In this document: piece after piece, positions 8,393-16,757 of the stretch | How positions within the stretch are numbered: the first letter of the stretch is position 1 | Layout of the letters: every line of letters begins with the position of its first letter | Assembly: GCF_000799165.1 (NCBI RefSeq) | Contig: NZ_JUGF01000001.1 | Coordinates: 310,001-374,000 of the forward strand | Source of the DNA: Methylotenera versatilis 7 | GTDB taxonomy: Bacteria; Pseudomonadota; Gammaproteobacteria; Burkholderiales; Methylophilaceae | Reading direction: 5' to 3' | Length of the DNA: 64,000 nucleotides | Notes under the pieces: generated by a model | The model's input: the letters and a program-made list of their open reading frames with translations, nothing else | Told to the model about the DNA's origin: nothing | The model's database searches: none | Made by a program: the position numbers and the translations under genes

Positions 8393-9580
8393 TTGAAACC
8401 ACATTCAATTTTTTTAGTGTATGTACTGGCAAGCCTTGCCGCGCTTGCGCCTTTTGCTATTGACACCTATTTGCCCGCGTTTCATACGATGGGTGCATAT
8501 CTACAAACGTCTGACTTACATATCCAGCAAAGCTTAACGGTTTATTTGTTGCCATATGCCTTAATGACGCTGTGGCATGGGGCGATTTCTGATGCGATTG
8601 GGCGCATTACCACCATAAAATGGGGTTTGAGCATTTTTGTACTGGCTTCGATCGGCTGTGCATTTGCACCAAACGTAGAAACATTATGGTTTTTTAGAGC
8701 ATTGCAAGGTGCAAGTGGCGGGGCGGGTAATACAGTCGCACGCGCCATGGTGCGCGATTTGTTTGAAGGCGCCGCAGCGCAAAGAGTCATGGCGACTGTG
8801 CAAATGTTATTTGGCATTGCACCTGCTGTTGCGCCGATTATTGGCGGCTTGTTATTAGGTTTAAGTTGGCAAAGTATTTTTATATTTTTAGCAATTTATG
8901 CCGCATTAACTTTATGGGCAGCGGTTACTTTTTTGCCAGAAACCATGCCGCCAGAAAAGCGCATTCATTTATCGGCAAGGAATGTGTTGGCAAGTTATAA
9001 AACCATTTTTAGCGATGCTGAGTTTGCTAAATTAGGCATTGCTATAGGTGCCTGCTTTTCAGCTTTTTTTGTCTACGTGCTCGCTAGCCCTGTATTTTTG
9101 GGCAAACATTTAGGCTTAACGCCGCAACAATACGCTTATTTATTTATTCCGACTGTTTGCGGCATGATGGTTGGCTCTTATCTTGCCAAATATGTGGCGG
9201 GGAAATACAGCGCTAAGAAAGTACTTAATGTCGCTTTTTCTTGGATGCTGCTGGTTGTGAGTGCCAATATCCTTGTTTGTGTTTTTCTGCCATTAAATCC
9301 AGTGAACAATATCTTACCCGTGGCATTGTTTAACGTAGGAATGGCCCTGGTGATGCCGATATTGTCGCTGGCTGCGCTGGATCGCCACCCCAGGATTCGC
9401 GGCACTGCTGCATCTGGGCAGGCATTTATTCAAATGTTGCTATCCACTGTATCGGCTGGCTTGATTGTGCCTTTGGTATGGGGAAGCGCGCTGGGTTTGG
9501 CGCTAGCGATGATGGCTTATTTGATTATTGCGCTTTTGGTGATTCGCCAGACACAATCATGGAAAAGCCTTAAGGTTTAA
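8393..9580 (+). CDS. MFS transporter, Bcr/CflA drug-efflux type
   Basis: A 395-residue inner-membrane protein with about twelve hydrophobic segments, fitting the major facilitator superfamily. The start is TTG at 8393. The N-terminus contains APFAIDTYLPAF, characteristic of the Bcr/CflA subfamily, and loop 2-3 has the MFS motif A variant GAISDAIGRITTIKWG. TM4 carries RALQGASGGAGNTVARAMVRD, also typical of the subfamily. Members export drugs, sulfonamides or dipeptides by proton antiport; the substrate here is unknown. It stands alone, with the operon upstream ended by a 200-base gap, and is followed by several inverted repeats. Confidence 0.85.
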   Translation: MKPHSIFLVYVLASLAALAPFAIDTYLPAFHTMGAYLQTSDLHIQQSLTVYLLPYALMTLWHGAISDAIGRITTIKWGLSIFVLASIGCAFAPNVETLWFFRALQGASGGAGNTVARAMVRDLFEGAAAQRVMATVQMLFGIAPAVAPIIGGLLLGLSWQSIFIFLAIYAALTLWAAVTFLPETMPPEKRIHLSARNVLASYKTIFSDAEFAKLGIAIGACFSAFFVYVLASPVFLGKHLGLTPQQYAYLFIPTVCGMMVGSYLAKYVAGKYSAKKVLNVAFSWMLLVVSANILVCVFLPLNPVNNILPVALFNVGMALVMPILSLAALDRHPRIRGTAASGQAFIQMLLSTVSAGLIVPLVWGSALGLALAMMAYLIIALLVIRQTQSWKSLKV

Positions 9581-9697
9581 TTGACTGCCGTTAAGTCAAT
9601 TATCAAACCACATTTTTGGTTTATCAAGCAGGATTAAATCCTAGACGCACGACAACTGAATCAGTTAGTATGTTGTTAGCTCATCTGATTAACAACA
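9579..9697. repeat. Cluster of five short inverted repeats before the doxX-like gene
   Basis: Five near-adjacent palindromic elements are visible: AATTGACT/AGTCAATT (9579-9601), AAACCA/TGGTTT (9605-9622), AGGAT/ATCCT (9630-9642), AACTGA-A-TCAGTT (9654-9666) and TGTTGTTA/TAACAACA (9671-9697). The first may end the MFS transcript. The last lies directly before the AAAGGA ribosome site of the next gene and could fold in its leader or bind a dimeric repressor. Function is not shown. Confidence 0.5.
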
Positions 9698-9712
9698 CAA
9701 AGGAAAACTCAA

Positions 9713-10120
9713 ATGTTAAATTCACAATCTTGCGCAAAATGGACACCTTATGTTTTAGGTTTATTACGCATCATCACTGGCTTTCTGTTTCTGCAGCACG
9801 GCACTTCTAAGCTGCTAGGCGTGCCGTATAACGCCATGTTTGATGGTTTGCAGTTGATGTCACTGATGGGTTTGGCGGGTATTCTTGAACTAGTAGGCGG
9901 TACATTGATATTGGTTGGCCTGTTTACGCGTCCAGTCGCTTTTATTCTTTCTGGTCAAATGGCAGTTGCCTATTTCATGGCACATGCGCCTGGTGGTTTT
10001 TTACCGATTACTAATCATGGCGAATTGGCAGTGATGTTTAGCTTTGTATTTTTATATTTTGTTTTTGCCGGCGCAGGAAAATTCAGTTTAGATAGCGTTT
10101 GGTGTAAAAAATCTGCTTAA
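9713..10120 (+). CDS. DoxX family membrane protein
   Basis: A 135-residue protein with four hydrophobic helices, as in the DoxX family. Typical features are the first helix LLRIITGFLFLQHGTSKLLG, GILELVGGTLILVGLFTRPVAF in the middle, and NHGELAVMFSFVFLYFVFAG near the end. DoxX relatives are inner-membrane proteins; some are quinol-oxidase subunits or thiosulfate:quinone oxidoreductase parts, but most small members have no assigned reaction. AAAGGA lies 8 bases before the ATG. It is monocistronic; the neighbour downstream is convergent. A specific substrate cannot be assigned. Confidence 0.85.
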   Translation: MLNSQSCAKWTPYVLGLLRIITGFLFLQHGTSKLLGVPYNAMFDGLQLMSLMGLAGILELVGGTLILVGLFTRPVAFILSGQMAVAYFMAHAPGGFLPITNHGELAVMFSFVFLYFVFAGAGKFSLDSVWCKKSA

Positions 10121-10159
10121 AGCAAATCACTCACACAAATAATCACACCTTGTTTTACC

Positions 10160-10690
10160 TTATGGCGCCAGCGGTTTAGGCGCCACTGTTTTAATTATTA
10201 GCTCATTTTTCCAAAGCAAGTAAACCCGGCAGTCGAACTCCAGTTGATGGTAATCAGGTTCCATATGCTGGCATAGCTGGTAAAAGGCTTTGTCATGATT
10301 ACGTTCTTTAAGATGTGCCAGTTCATGCACAACAATCATACGTAGGAAATCGGCAGGCGCTGCTTTAAAAAATGAAGAGATTTTAATTTCTTTCTTCGCT
10401 TTTAATTTTCCGCCTTGCACCCGTGAAATCGCAGTATTCAGTCCTAGCGCATGATGCTCTATACCCAGTCTGTTGTCGTAATGCACTTTGTCCAACAAGG
10501 GAGCTGTGCGTAAGAATGCTTGTTTAATCTCGTTCGCGTATTGATAAAGCGCTTTGTCTGTTTGTATTGTGTGTGATTGGGGATAACGTGTCGAGATGTA
10601 CTCTTCAAGCAAGCCCTGTGTTTGTAATTGCCGAATTTTATCTTGCAGTGCAAGCGGGTAGTGTTGTAAATATTTAAGTACTGGTGTCAT
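10160..10690 (-). CDS. YgjP-like (UPF0758/DUF45-type) metal-dependent hydrolase
   Basis: A 176-residue predicted zinc metallopeptidase-like protein. The metal site is VVHELAHLKERNHDKAF (HExxH followed by a third His seven residues later), and the C-terminal MEPDYHQLEFDCRVYLLW block is shared by the DUF45/YgjP group. No signal peptide or membrane segment is seen, so it is probably cytosolic. Substrates of this group are unknown; a link with type I restriction enzymes exists for some relatives, but none is nearby. It is separated from the ferredoxin gene by a strong terminator and so has its own expression. Confidence 0.8.
   Translation of the reverse strand: MTPVLKYLQHYPLALQDKIRQLQTQGLLEEYISTRYPQSHTIQTDKALYQYANEIKQAFLRTAPLLDKVHYDNRLGIEHHALGLNTAISRVQGGKLKAKKEIKISSFFKAAPADFLRMIVVHELAHLKERNHDKAFYQLCQHMEPDYHQLEFDCRVYLLWKNELIIKTVAPKPLAP
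10163..10195 (+). terminator. Possible terminator downstream of the doxX-like gene
   Basis: TGGCGCC (10163-10169) and GGCGCCA (10179-10185) form a 7-bp GC-rich stem, followed on the plus strand by CTGTTTTAATTATT. It lies 43 bases past the DoxX stop and inside the last codons of the convergent hydrolase gene. Only the plus strand has a T-rich tail. Confidence 0.45.
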
Positions 10691-10751
10691 CAGGTGTAAT
10701 TTAAAATCACTTTTATTCCATTGTAATTACTGCAGGATAATTATCTCGCGG

Positions 10752-10781
10752 TCAAAACAAAAGGAGGCATCTGCCTCCTTT
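10752..10781 (-). terminator. Intrinsic terminator of the cys-fdxA operon
   Basis: A perfect 10-bp inverted repeat AAAGGAGGCA/TGCCTCCTTT (10760-10781) is followed, reading the minus strand, by TTGTTTTGAC. It lies 46 bases after the ferredoxin stop, and would end the transcript running from cysI through fdxA. Confidence 0.8.
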
Positions 10782-10826
10782 GAGTTGTCACATGGCTTTT
10801 AAATTCAGCATTTAAAAATCAAAGAG

Positions 10827-11156
10827 TTAAGCCTCTTCAATTAAAAGTTTACGCTTGCCTGTCACACCATTCATAGCTTCCGCATCTGGAAGCGCTTCTT
10901 TCCGGCTGGTAATCGTTGGCCATAATTCAGCCAAACGCGCATTCAAGGCAATATACTCTTGCTGATCTGCGGGCACGTCATCTTCTGCAAAAATAGCTTC
11001 GGCAGGGCACTCAGCCACACATAAGGTGCAATCAATACATTCATCAGGATTAATCGCTAAAAAGTTAGGACCTTCTACAAAACAATCCACTGGGCATACA
11101 TCAACACAATCGGTGAATTTGCACTGGATACAATTTTCGGTGACTACGTAAGTCAT
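10827..11156 (-). CDS. fdxA: 7Fe ferredoxin FdxA ([3Fe-4S][4Fe-4S])
   Basis: A 109-residue ferredoxin. It has the FdxA pattern [18 protein letters not shown] at the N-terminus and [12 protein letters not shown] as the second cluster motif, followed by the long acidic C-terminal extension of the Azotobacter FdI type. It is a soluble electron carrier. The gene lies 61 bases after cysN on the same strand and before a strong terminator, so it is probably the last gene of the sulfate-assimilation transcript. I infer that it may donate electrons to the sulfite reductase, though a general housekeeping role is equally known for this family. Confidence 0.93.
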   Translation of the reverse strand: MTYVVTENCIQCKFTDCVDVCPVDCFVEGPNFLAINPDECIDCTLCVAECPAEAIFAEDDVPADQQEYIALNARLAELWPTITSRKEALPDAEAMNGVTGKRKLLIEEA

Positions 11157-11217
11157 TTCTATTCCTTCAACTAAATCTTATTAAAATAATCTTATAAATT
11201 CTAATCGTTTTTATTTT

Positions 11218-12516
11218 TTATACAATCATGCCTGCGCCAACAGTGTTGTTGGTGCTTTCATCAATCACAATAAACGCGCCTGTTGCGCGATTGTTATTGT
11301 AGCTATCAACCATTAACGGTTGAGCGAGCTTAAATTGAATACGTGCAATATCGTTCATTTTGAGATCGCTTGTAGGCTGCTGTTCAAGTGTATTCACATC
11401 TACTTTATAGGAAATTGTCCCAACTTTTGCCTTAGATTCGCGCGTGGTGTGACGAATAATATAGGTTCTAGCTGGCGACAATGGTGTTTCAGATAGCCAG
11501 CAAACAGTCGCCTCTATTTGTTTGACAGGTTGTATTGCGCTACTTGATTTAACAATCATATCACCACGGGATGTGTCGATTTCGTCGGCTAATAATAACG
11601 TCACAGATTGCTCAGTTTGTGCCTCTTGTAATTGTACATCGCCCAATTGAATGGCTTTTATGGTTGATTGATAGCCATTTGGCAATACGGTGACAGCATC
11701 GCCCACTGCAATATTGCCACTTTCAATGCGACCCATAAAGCCTCTGAAATCGTGCAAGTCAGCATCGGCACTTGCATGCGGGCGACACACGAATTGCACA
11801 GGAAAGCGGAATTCTTCATCAGCATCTATGTGTGCTGCAGGTGCAGATTCTAATATTTCTAACAGTGTTTCATTGGTATACCAAGGCATATTATCCAAAC
11901 GATCCACCAACATATCGCCATTCAATGCAGACATCGGAATAAAGCGAATCTCTCTGGATTGCGCGAAACCGATTTCTTTTGCAAATGCCAAGTAATCTGC
12001 ACAAATTTTGTCATAAACCGCTTGGTCATAATTCACCAAATCCATTTTATTCACAGCAACCACGATGTGTTGGATGCCAACCAAATGCGCTAAATAACTA
12101 TGTCGGCGTGTTTGTGTCAGCACGCCACGACGGGCATCAATCAGGATAATCGCCAAATTGGCAGTAGAGGCTGCGGTCACCATGTTGCGCGTGTATTGTT
12201 CATGGCCAGGTGCGTCGGCAATAATATATTTGCGTGTGCCTGTGCTGAAATAGCGGTAGGCTACGTCAATGGTAATGCCTTGCTCGCGTTCGGCTTGCAG
12301 GCCATCCGTTAGCAATGACAAATCAACTGCTTCCATGCCTCGTTTTTTAGATGTGTTGGAAATTTGCGTTAGCGTATCGGCCAAAATCGTTTTGGTATCA
12401 AATAGCAAGCGGCCGATAAGCGTGCTTTTGCCGTCATCCACGCTACCGCAAGTCATAAAGCGCAAAAGGCTATCGTTATGATTATTGGCGTTAAGTGTTG
12501 TATTGGTGCTGCTCAT
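11218..12516 (-). CDS. cysN: Sulfate adenylyltransferase subunit 1 (GTPase)
   Basis: The regulatory GTPase half of ATP sulfurylase: GTP hydrolysis drives formation of adenosine 5'-phosphosulfate (APS). EF-Tu-like motifs are present: P-loop GSVDDGKST near residue 25, DAPGHEQYTRNM (G3) and NKMDLV (G4). At 432 residues there is no C-terminal APS kinase (CysC) extension as in NodQ-type fusions. The ATG overlaps the cysD stop by one base (TAATG), implying translational coupling and 1:1 production with CysD. It is followed by fdxA. Confidence 0.95.
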   Translation of the reverse strand: MSSTNTTLNANNHNDSLLRFMTCGSVDDGKSTLIGRLLFDTKTILADTLTQISNTSKKRGMEAVDLSLLTDGLQAEREQGITIDVAYRYFSTGTRKYIIADAPGHEQYTRNMVTAASTANLAIILIDARRGVLTQTRRHSYLAHLVGIQHIVVAVNKMDLVNYDQAVYDKICADYLAFAKEIGFAQSREIRFIPMSALNGDMLVDRLDNMPWYTNETLLEILESAPAAHIDADEEFRFPVQFVCRPHASADADLHDFRGFMGRIESGNIAVGDAVTVLPNGYQSTIKAIQLGDVQLQEAQTEQSVTLLLADEIDTSRGDMIVKSSSAIQPVKQIEATVCWLSETPLSPARTYIIRHTTRESKAKVGTISYKVDVNTLEQQPTSDLKMNDIARIQFKLAQPLMVDSYNNNRATGAFIVIDESTNNTVGAGMIV

Positions 12517-13457
12517 TAAAAATAACCTTCTTTTTTGCGTTGTTCCATACTTGCATCGGATGTCTGGTCGTCCAAGCGCGTTGCGCCACGTTCTGTAATT
12601 GTTGTTGTTGCTGTTTCCACAACGATTTTGCTTACCGAGTCAGCATCACTAATGACTGGTGCGGTACAGGTAATATCGCCCACTGTTCTAAAACGCACTT
12701 GCATGTTGATGATTTCTTCACCATTCTTGGGTTGATTGATTACCTCACCGTTTGCTAATGGCACGTTGGCGGGGAATATAGCACCGCCACGCATAAATAC
12801 GTCTCGTTGATGCGCAAAGTAGATGCTCGGTAACGCTAAGTTTTCACGTTCGATATATTGCCAAACATCCATTTCTGTCCAATTTGAGATGGGAAAAGCG
12901 CGGATATTTTCACCTTTGTGTGAACGGGCGTTATACAGATTCCATAATTCTGGGCGTTGATTTTTGGGATCCCACTGACCAAACTCATCGCGGAAACTCA
13001 TGATGCGCTCTTTTGCACGGGCTTTTTCTTCATCACGCCGCGCACCGCCAATGCAACAATCAAAACCAAACTCTTCAATCGCTTCAAGCAGTGTGACAGA
13101 TTGATGTTTATTGCGTGGTTCATCAGGATTTTTTAATACGATTGTGCCGCGTTTCATCGAGTCTTCCAGTGAGCGAACAATTAGACGCTCGCCCAATTCC
13201 GCCGCACGTTGGTCTCTAAAATCAATGACTTCTTGATAGTTATGTCCAGTATCAATATGCAAAAGTGGAAATGGAAAACGACCTGGGCGAAATGCTTTTT
13301 CGGCTAAACGTAAAATGCATAGTGAGTCTTTGCCGCCTGAAAATAGTAATACAGGATTGCTGCATTGGCCTGCCACTTCACGCAAAATATGAATGGCTTC
13401 AGCTTCAAGCCAATCCAGATGTGATAATGGTTTATGTGTATTATTTAACATATTCAA
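12516..13457 (-). CDS. cysD: Sulfate adenylyltransferase subunit 2
   Basis: The catalytic ATP-sulfurylase subunit of the PP-loop superfamily, 313 residues. The PP-loop FSGGKDSLCILRLAEKAF lies near residue 40; CCIGGARRDEEKARAKER and FPISNWTEMDVWQYI are conserved family blocks. It forms a heterodimer with CysN and activates sulfate to APS. It begins 48 bases after the cysH stop and overlaps cysN by one base. The first ATG at 13457 is followed by a second (MLNN) two codons later; the exact start is uncertain by a few residues. Confidence 0.95.
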   Translation of the reverse strand: MNMLNNTHKPLSHLDWLEAEAIHILREVAGQCSNPVLLFSGGKDSLCILRLAEKAFRPGRFPFPLLHIDTGHNYQEVIDFRDQRAAELGERLIVRSLEDSMKRGTIVLKNPDEPRNKHQSVTLLEAIEEFGFDCCIGGARRDEEKARAKERIMSFRDEFGQWDPKNQRPELWNLYNARSHKGENIRAFPISNWTEMDVWQYIERENLALPSIYFAHQRDVFMRGGAIFPANVPLANGEVINQPKNGEEIINMQVRFRTVGDITCTAPVISDADSVSKIVVETATTTITERGATRLDDQTSDASMEQRKKEGYF

Positions 13458-13505
13458 TCATTTAAAGTTAGTATTTAAAGTGGAGTATCAATTACATTTA
13501 AGTGC

Positions 13506-14261
13506 TTATTTAACGTGCAGGCCACATTCTTTACTGGTCGGATCTTCCCACCACCAGCGGCCAGCACGAATATCTTCGCCCATTGCAATTGCACGCGTAC
13601 AAGGTGCGCAGCCAATACTTGGGTAGAATTGGTCGTGCAATTTGTTGTATGGCACATTATGCATGCGGATATAAGTCCATACTTCTTGTTCGGACCAATC
13701 ACTTAACGGGTTAAATTTCTCTAATCCATTGCTTTCATCAAATTCGCGCACAGGTAGACTTGACCTAGTCGTTGCTTGCGCTGCGCGCATACCTGTTACC
13801 CAGGCATTTTTACCTTTAAGTGCGCGTTGCAACGGTTCTACTTTACGCATGTGGCAGCAGCTTTTACGTAGTTCAATTGATTCATAAAAGGCATTGATGC
13901 CGTTTGTTTTTACATAAAATTCAACAGCCTGAGCTTGTGGAAAAAGTACATTCAATTTGGTGTGGTAACGTTGTTCTGTTTCCGCGATTAAGTCATAGGT
14001 TTCTACTGGTAATCGACCTGTATCCAGTGAAAAAATCTCGATAGCTAATTGATTTTTTAAGATAATGTCAGTGAGCACCATGTCTTCTGCACCAAAGCTA
14101 TTCGCAAAAGTGATATTCGTTAACTCGCCTGATGCATTTTTTAACAATGCCAATACTTGATCAGTTTTTGCGTTTACGCTGGCTTGCAGGGTGTCGGTTA
14201 ATACCGGCTGTGTGGCCGGATTAATTGCGTTAGGCTTTAAGAATGAAACTTCGCCTGACAC
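13506..14261 (-). CDS. cysH: Assimilatory adenylyl-sulfate (APS) reductase
   Basis: Reduces activated sulfate to sulfite with thioredoxin. The 251-residue PP-loop protein carries the cysteine set SCCHMRK and IGCAPCTR that ligates a [4Fe-4S] cluster; this marks APS reductases and is absent from PAPS reductases of the E. coli type. The C-terminal catalytic cysteine is in KECGLH. An APS substrate is consistent with no cysC (APS kinase) gene in the cluster. Its start overlaps the end of the DUF934 gene by one base. Cytosolic. Confidence 0.93.
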   Translation of the reverse strand: MSGEVSFLKPNAINPATQPVLTDTLQASVNAKTDQVLALLKNASGELTNITFANSFGAEDMVLTDIILKNQLAIEIFSLDTGRLPVETYDLIAETEQRYHTKLNVLFPQAQAVEFYVKTNGINAFYESIELRKSCCHMRKVEPLQRALKGKNAWVTGMRAAQATTRSSLPVREFDESNGLEKFNPLSDWSEQEVWTYIRMHNVPYNKLHDQFYPSIGCAPCTRAIAMGEDIRAGRWWWEDPTSKECGLHVK

Positions 14262-14878
14262 TATGCTGTCCTGTTATAGCGCGAAAATACTGGGCGTGGC
14301 TCATCTACAGCACCTTGGTATGGTGCTGTGAAATCTTTCAGACTGGCTAAAGCATCATTGGCCGAGCGATCGGCGCGAATTAAATAGCTATTAAAGCCGC
14401 TGCGTTTTAAGAAAAATAATTGGTCACGCAATACATCACCAATGGCCCGCAATTCGTTTTTAAAGCCATAGCGTTTACGTAACAGGGTTCCCAGCGAGAA
14501 AATACGACCATCAGCAAAACGCTCTACATGCACCGCGATAATGGGTAGCACATTTAAGTCAGCTTGATCGTTAACTAAGTCTGCCAACACTTCATGCGTG
14601 TCTATCCATACGCCAACTTCACCGTTTGAAATACGTGTTAACAATTCGTCTTTACGCGCAATGAATACGCTTAAAGGCACAATGATTTTGCCTGTCGCTG
14701 GAATAACCGTATCAGCAATTTGCGTTTCACTAACGGTAGCTTCACCTGTTAATTTAAACTGAACAACCTTACCCGCTTGTTTGCGCGCTTCTACATTGCT
14801 GGGCGGGAGTTGTACCGTAACCCAAAGATTTTCTGCAATGCTTGCAATGTCATCATTAAGTTGAATTAAGTTACTCAT
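14261..14878 (-). CDS. DUF934 protein, sulfite-reduction accessory
   Basis: A 205-residue protein of the DUF934 family, recognised by the central block EVGVWIDTHEVLADL followed by NVLPIIAVHVERFADGRIFS and LLRKRYGFKNELRAIGDVLRDQLFFLKRSGFNSY (residues about 95-170). Members almost always sit beside a CysI-type reductase and are annotated as probable oxidoreductases of sulfite reduction; the chemistry is not known. It overlaps cysI by 4 bases and cysH by 1, so all three are probably co-translated. No cofactor motif is evident. A role as electron-transfer or assembly partner replacing CysJ is inference. Confidence 0.85.
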   Translation of the reverse strand: MSNLIQLNDDIASIAENLWVTVQLPPSNVEARKQAGKVVQFKLTGEATVSETQIADTVIPATGKIIVPLSVFIARKDELLTRISNGEVGVWIDTHEVLADLVNDQADLNVLPIIAVHVERFADGRIFSLGTLLRKRYGFKNELRAIGDVLRDQLFFLKRSGFNSYLIRADRSANDALASLKDFTAPYQGAVDEPRPVFSRYNRTA

Positions 14879-16548
14879 ACAGATACAATCTCTTCATTTT
14901 TGGCATAAACATGCGCTTTAAACGGTGCAATGCCAAGACGACGCACAGTGTCGATGAATAGCTCTTCTGGCGTGCGTTCCTTAATATAAATATCAATTAG
15001 TTTTTGCACAACGCCAGGCATTTCATCTGCAGAGAACGCAGGGCCAATCACTGTACCAAGGCTGGCATCATTGCCTTGTTTGCCGCCGATAGATACTTGA
15101 TACCATTCCGAGCCATCTTTATCTACGCCTAGAATGCCGATATGACCAACGTGATGGTGACCGCAAGCATTCATACAACCTGAAATGTTGAGCTCAATAT
15201 CGCCAATATCATGCAAATAATCTAAATTATCGAATTGCATTTGAATCGCTTCTGCAATTGGAATACTCTTAGCGTTTGCCAAGCTACAAAAATCACCGCC
15301 TGGGCAGCAGATAATATCGGTAAGCAAACCAATGTTCGGCGTTGCTAAGCCAGCAGCGCGCGCTTTTTCCCAAACACTATACAAATCACTTAATTTAACA
15401 TCAGCCAGGATTAAATTTTGTTCATGCGAAACGCGCAGTTCACCAAAACTATATTGTGCGGCTAGATCCGCAACCACATGCATTTGATCACTGGTCGCAT
15501 CACCAGGTGCTTTGCCATGCGGTTTAAGCGATAGCGTAACCGCGCGATAACCAGCTTGCTTGTGTACATGTACACAACGCTTTGCCCAAGCTGCAAAAGC
15601 AGGGTTGCTTGCAATTGCAGCATCAAAGCTCGCGTCGTGCGCACTCAAGTTTTCGTAAGGCATAGCCTCGAAATACTTGCTTACGCGTGCTAATTCAGCT
15701 TCTGTAATAGTATTCGGTGCGTCTTTTAAGTGCGCCCATTCAGCTTCTACCTGGTTTTTGAATTCTTCAATACCTAGAGCTTTCACCAAAATCTTAATAC
15801 GCGCTTTATAGGAGTTATCGCGGCGACCATGTAAGTTATACACACGAATAATGGCTTCGCAATAGGTGAGTGCATGTTGCCACTCTAAATGTTCGCGGAT
15901 AACTGAGCCTAATATTGGTGTACGGCCTAATCCGCCGCCCACCCAAACTTTAATCGCTAATTTATCTGCATCATCGGTATAAAACTCCATGCCAATATCG
16001 TGTGCCTGCACAATCGCACGATCTTGTTTGGTGCCCGAAACCGCAATCTTAAATTTACGCGGTAATAAAGCGAACTCTGGATGGAATGTACTCCATTGGC
16101 GCATGATCTCAGCCATTGCGCGTGGATCAATCACTTCATCCGGCGCAATGCCTGCAAACTGATCGGTCGTAATGTTACGGATACAATTGCCTGAAGTTTG
16201 AATGGCATGCATTTCAACCGTGGCGAGTTCTGCCAGCATTTCTGGCACATCTTCTAATTTGGGCCAGTTGAGTTGCAGGTTTTGGCGTGTACTAAAGTGG
16301 CCATAATCTCTATCGTATTTTTTTGCGATGTCGCCAAGCTTGTGTAATTGTCTGCTAGACAACATGCCATAAGGCACAGCAATGCGGAACATCGGCGCAT
16401 GGCGCTGAATATACAGGCCATTTTGCAAGCGCAGTGGGCGAAACTCTTCTTCAGTGAGTTCACCTGCTAAAAAGCGGCGAGTTTGGTCGCGATATTGTGC
16501 AACGCGTTCGTCGACAATTTGTTGATCTAGCTTATCGTACTTATACAT
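14875..16548 (-). CDS. cysI: Sulfite reductase hemoprotein subunit (siroheme, [4Fe-4S])
   Basis: A 557-residue nitrite/sulfite reductase with two ferredoxin-like half domains and the siroheme-[4Fe-4S] ligand cysteines in CCPGGDFCSLAN and SGCMNACGHHHVGH near the C-terminal third. It reduces sulfite to sulfide with six electrons. No flavoprotein CysJ gene is adjacent; the operon instead supplies DUF934 and, at its end, a 7Fe ferredoxin, suggesting ferredoxin-type reduction. Because the rest of the operon is for sulfate, sulfite rather than nitrite is the likely substrate. It is the first gene of the operon. Confidence 0.93.
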   Translation of the reverse strand: MYKYDKLDQQIVDERVAQYRDQTRRFLAGELTEEEFRPLRLQNGLYIQRHAPMFRIAVPYGMLSSRQLHKLGDIAKKYDRDYGHFSTRQNLQLNWPKLEDVPEMLAELATVEMHAIQTSGNCIRNITTDQFAGIAPDEVIDPRAMAEIMRQWSTFHPEFALLPRKFKIAVSGTKQDRAIVQAHDIGMEFYTDDADKLAIKVWVGGGLGRTPILGSVIREHLEWQHALTYCEAIIRVYNLHGRRDNSYKARIKILVKALGIEEFKNQVEAEWAHLKDAPNTITEAELARVSKYFEAMPYENLSAHDASFDAAIASNPAFAAWAKRCVHVHKQAGYRAVTLSLKPHGKAPGDATSDQMHVVADLAAQYSFGELRVSHEQNLILADVKLSDLYSVWEKARAAGLATPNIGLLTDIICCPGGDFCSLANAKSIPIAEAIQMQFDNLDYLHDIGDIELNISGCMNACGHHHVGHIGILGVDKDGSEWYQVSIGGKQGNDASLGTVIGPAFSADEMPGVVQKLIDIYIKERTPEELFIDTVRRLGIAPFKAHVYAKNEEIVSV

Positions 16549-16692
16549 AAATTTTATCTGACACGTAATGTGGCGCTGAATTGCTTCCGCACCTTAGTTT
16601 CTATGGCTAATATTTGTTTGGCTAAAAAGCTAACCTGATATTTTAATCTAAAAACAGGTTTAAGCCAAAAGCAGCTTGTCTAAATTGATGGT

Positions 16693-16705
16693 TTTATTCA
16701 ATAAA
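16693..16705. promoter_or_regulatory. Palindrome in the cysI operon promoter region, candidate CysB site
   Basis: TTTATT-C-AATAAA is a perfect 13-bp palindrome, 145-157 bases upstream of the cysI start on the opposite (minus) reading direction. GTGAATAAACTC at 16719-16730 repeats one half. TTATT/AATAA half-sites resemble those described for CysB, whose gene is 1 kb away. The rest of the 209-base interval 16549-16757 has no gene and no further strong signal. Confidence 0.35.
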
Positions 16706-16757
16706 CTTGGATTTAAAGTGAATAAACTCAAATCTATATTTAAAAGCGCACTTAATT

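Noticed and set aside
9616-9810. 64-codon forward frame overlapping the start of the doxX-like gene
   Set aside because: It is in another frame, contains the inverted repeats and gives no family-like protein; the DoxX frame has the ribosome site and TM helices.
10160-10690. Idea that the YgjP-like hydrolase or the M48 protease is the missing PqqF/PqqG protease
   Set aside because: Both belong to families other than M16, and the YgjP gene is isolated behind a terminator. No sequence link to PqqA processing.
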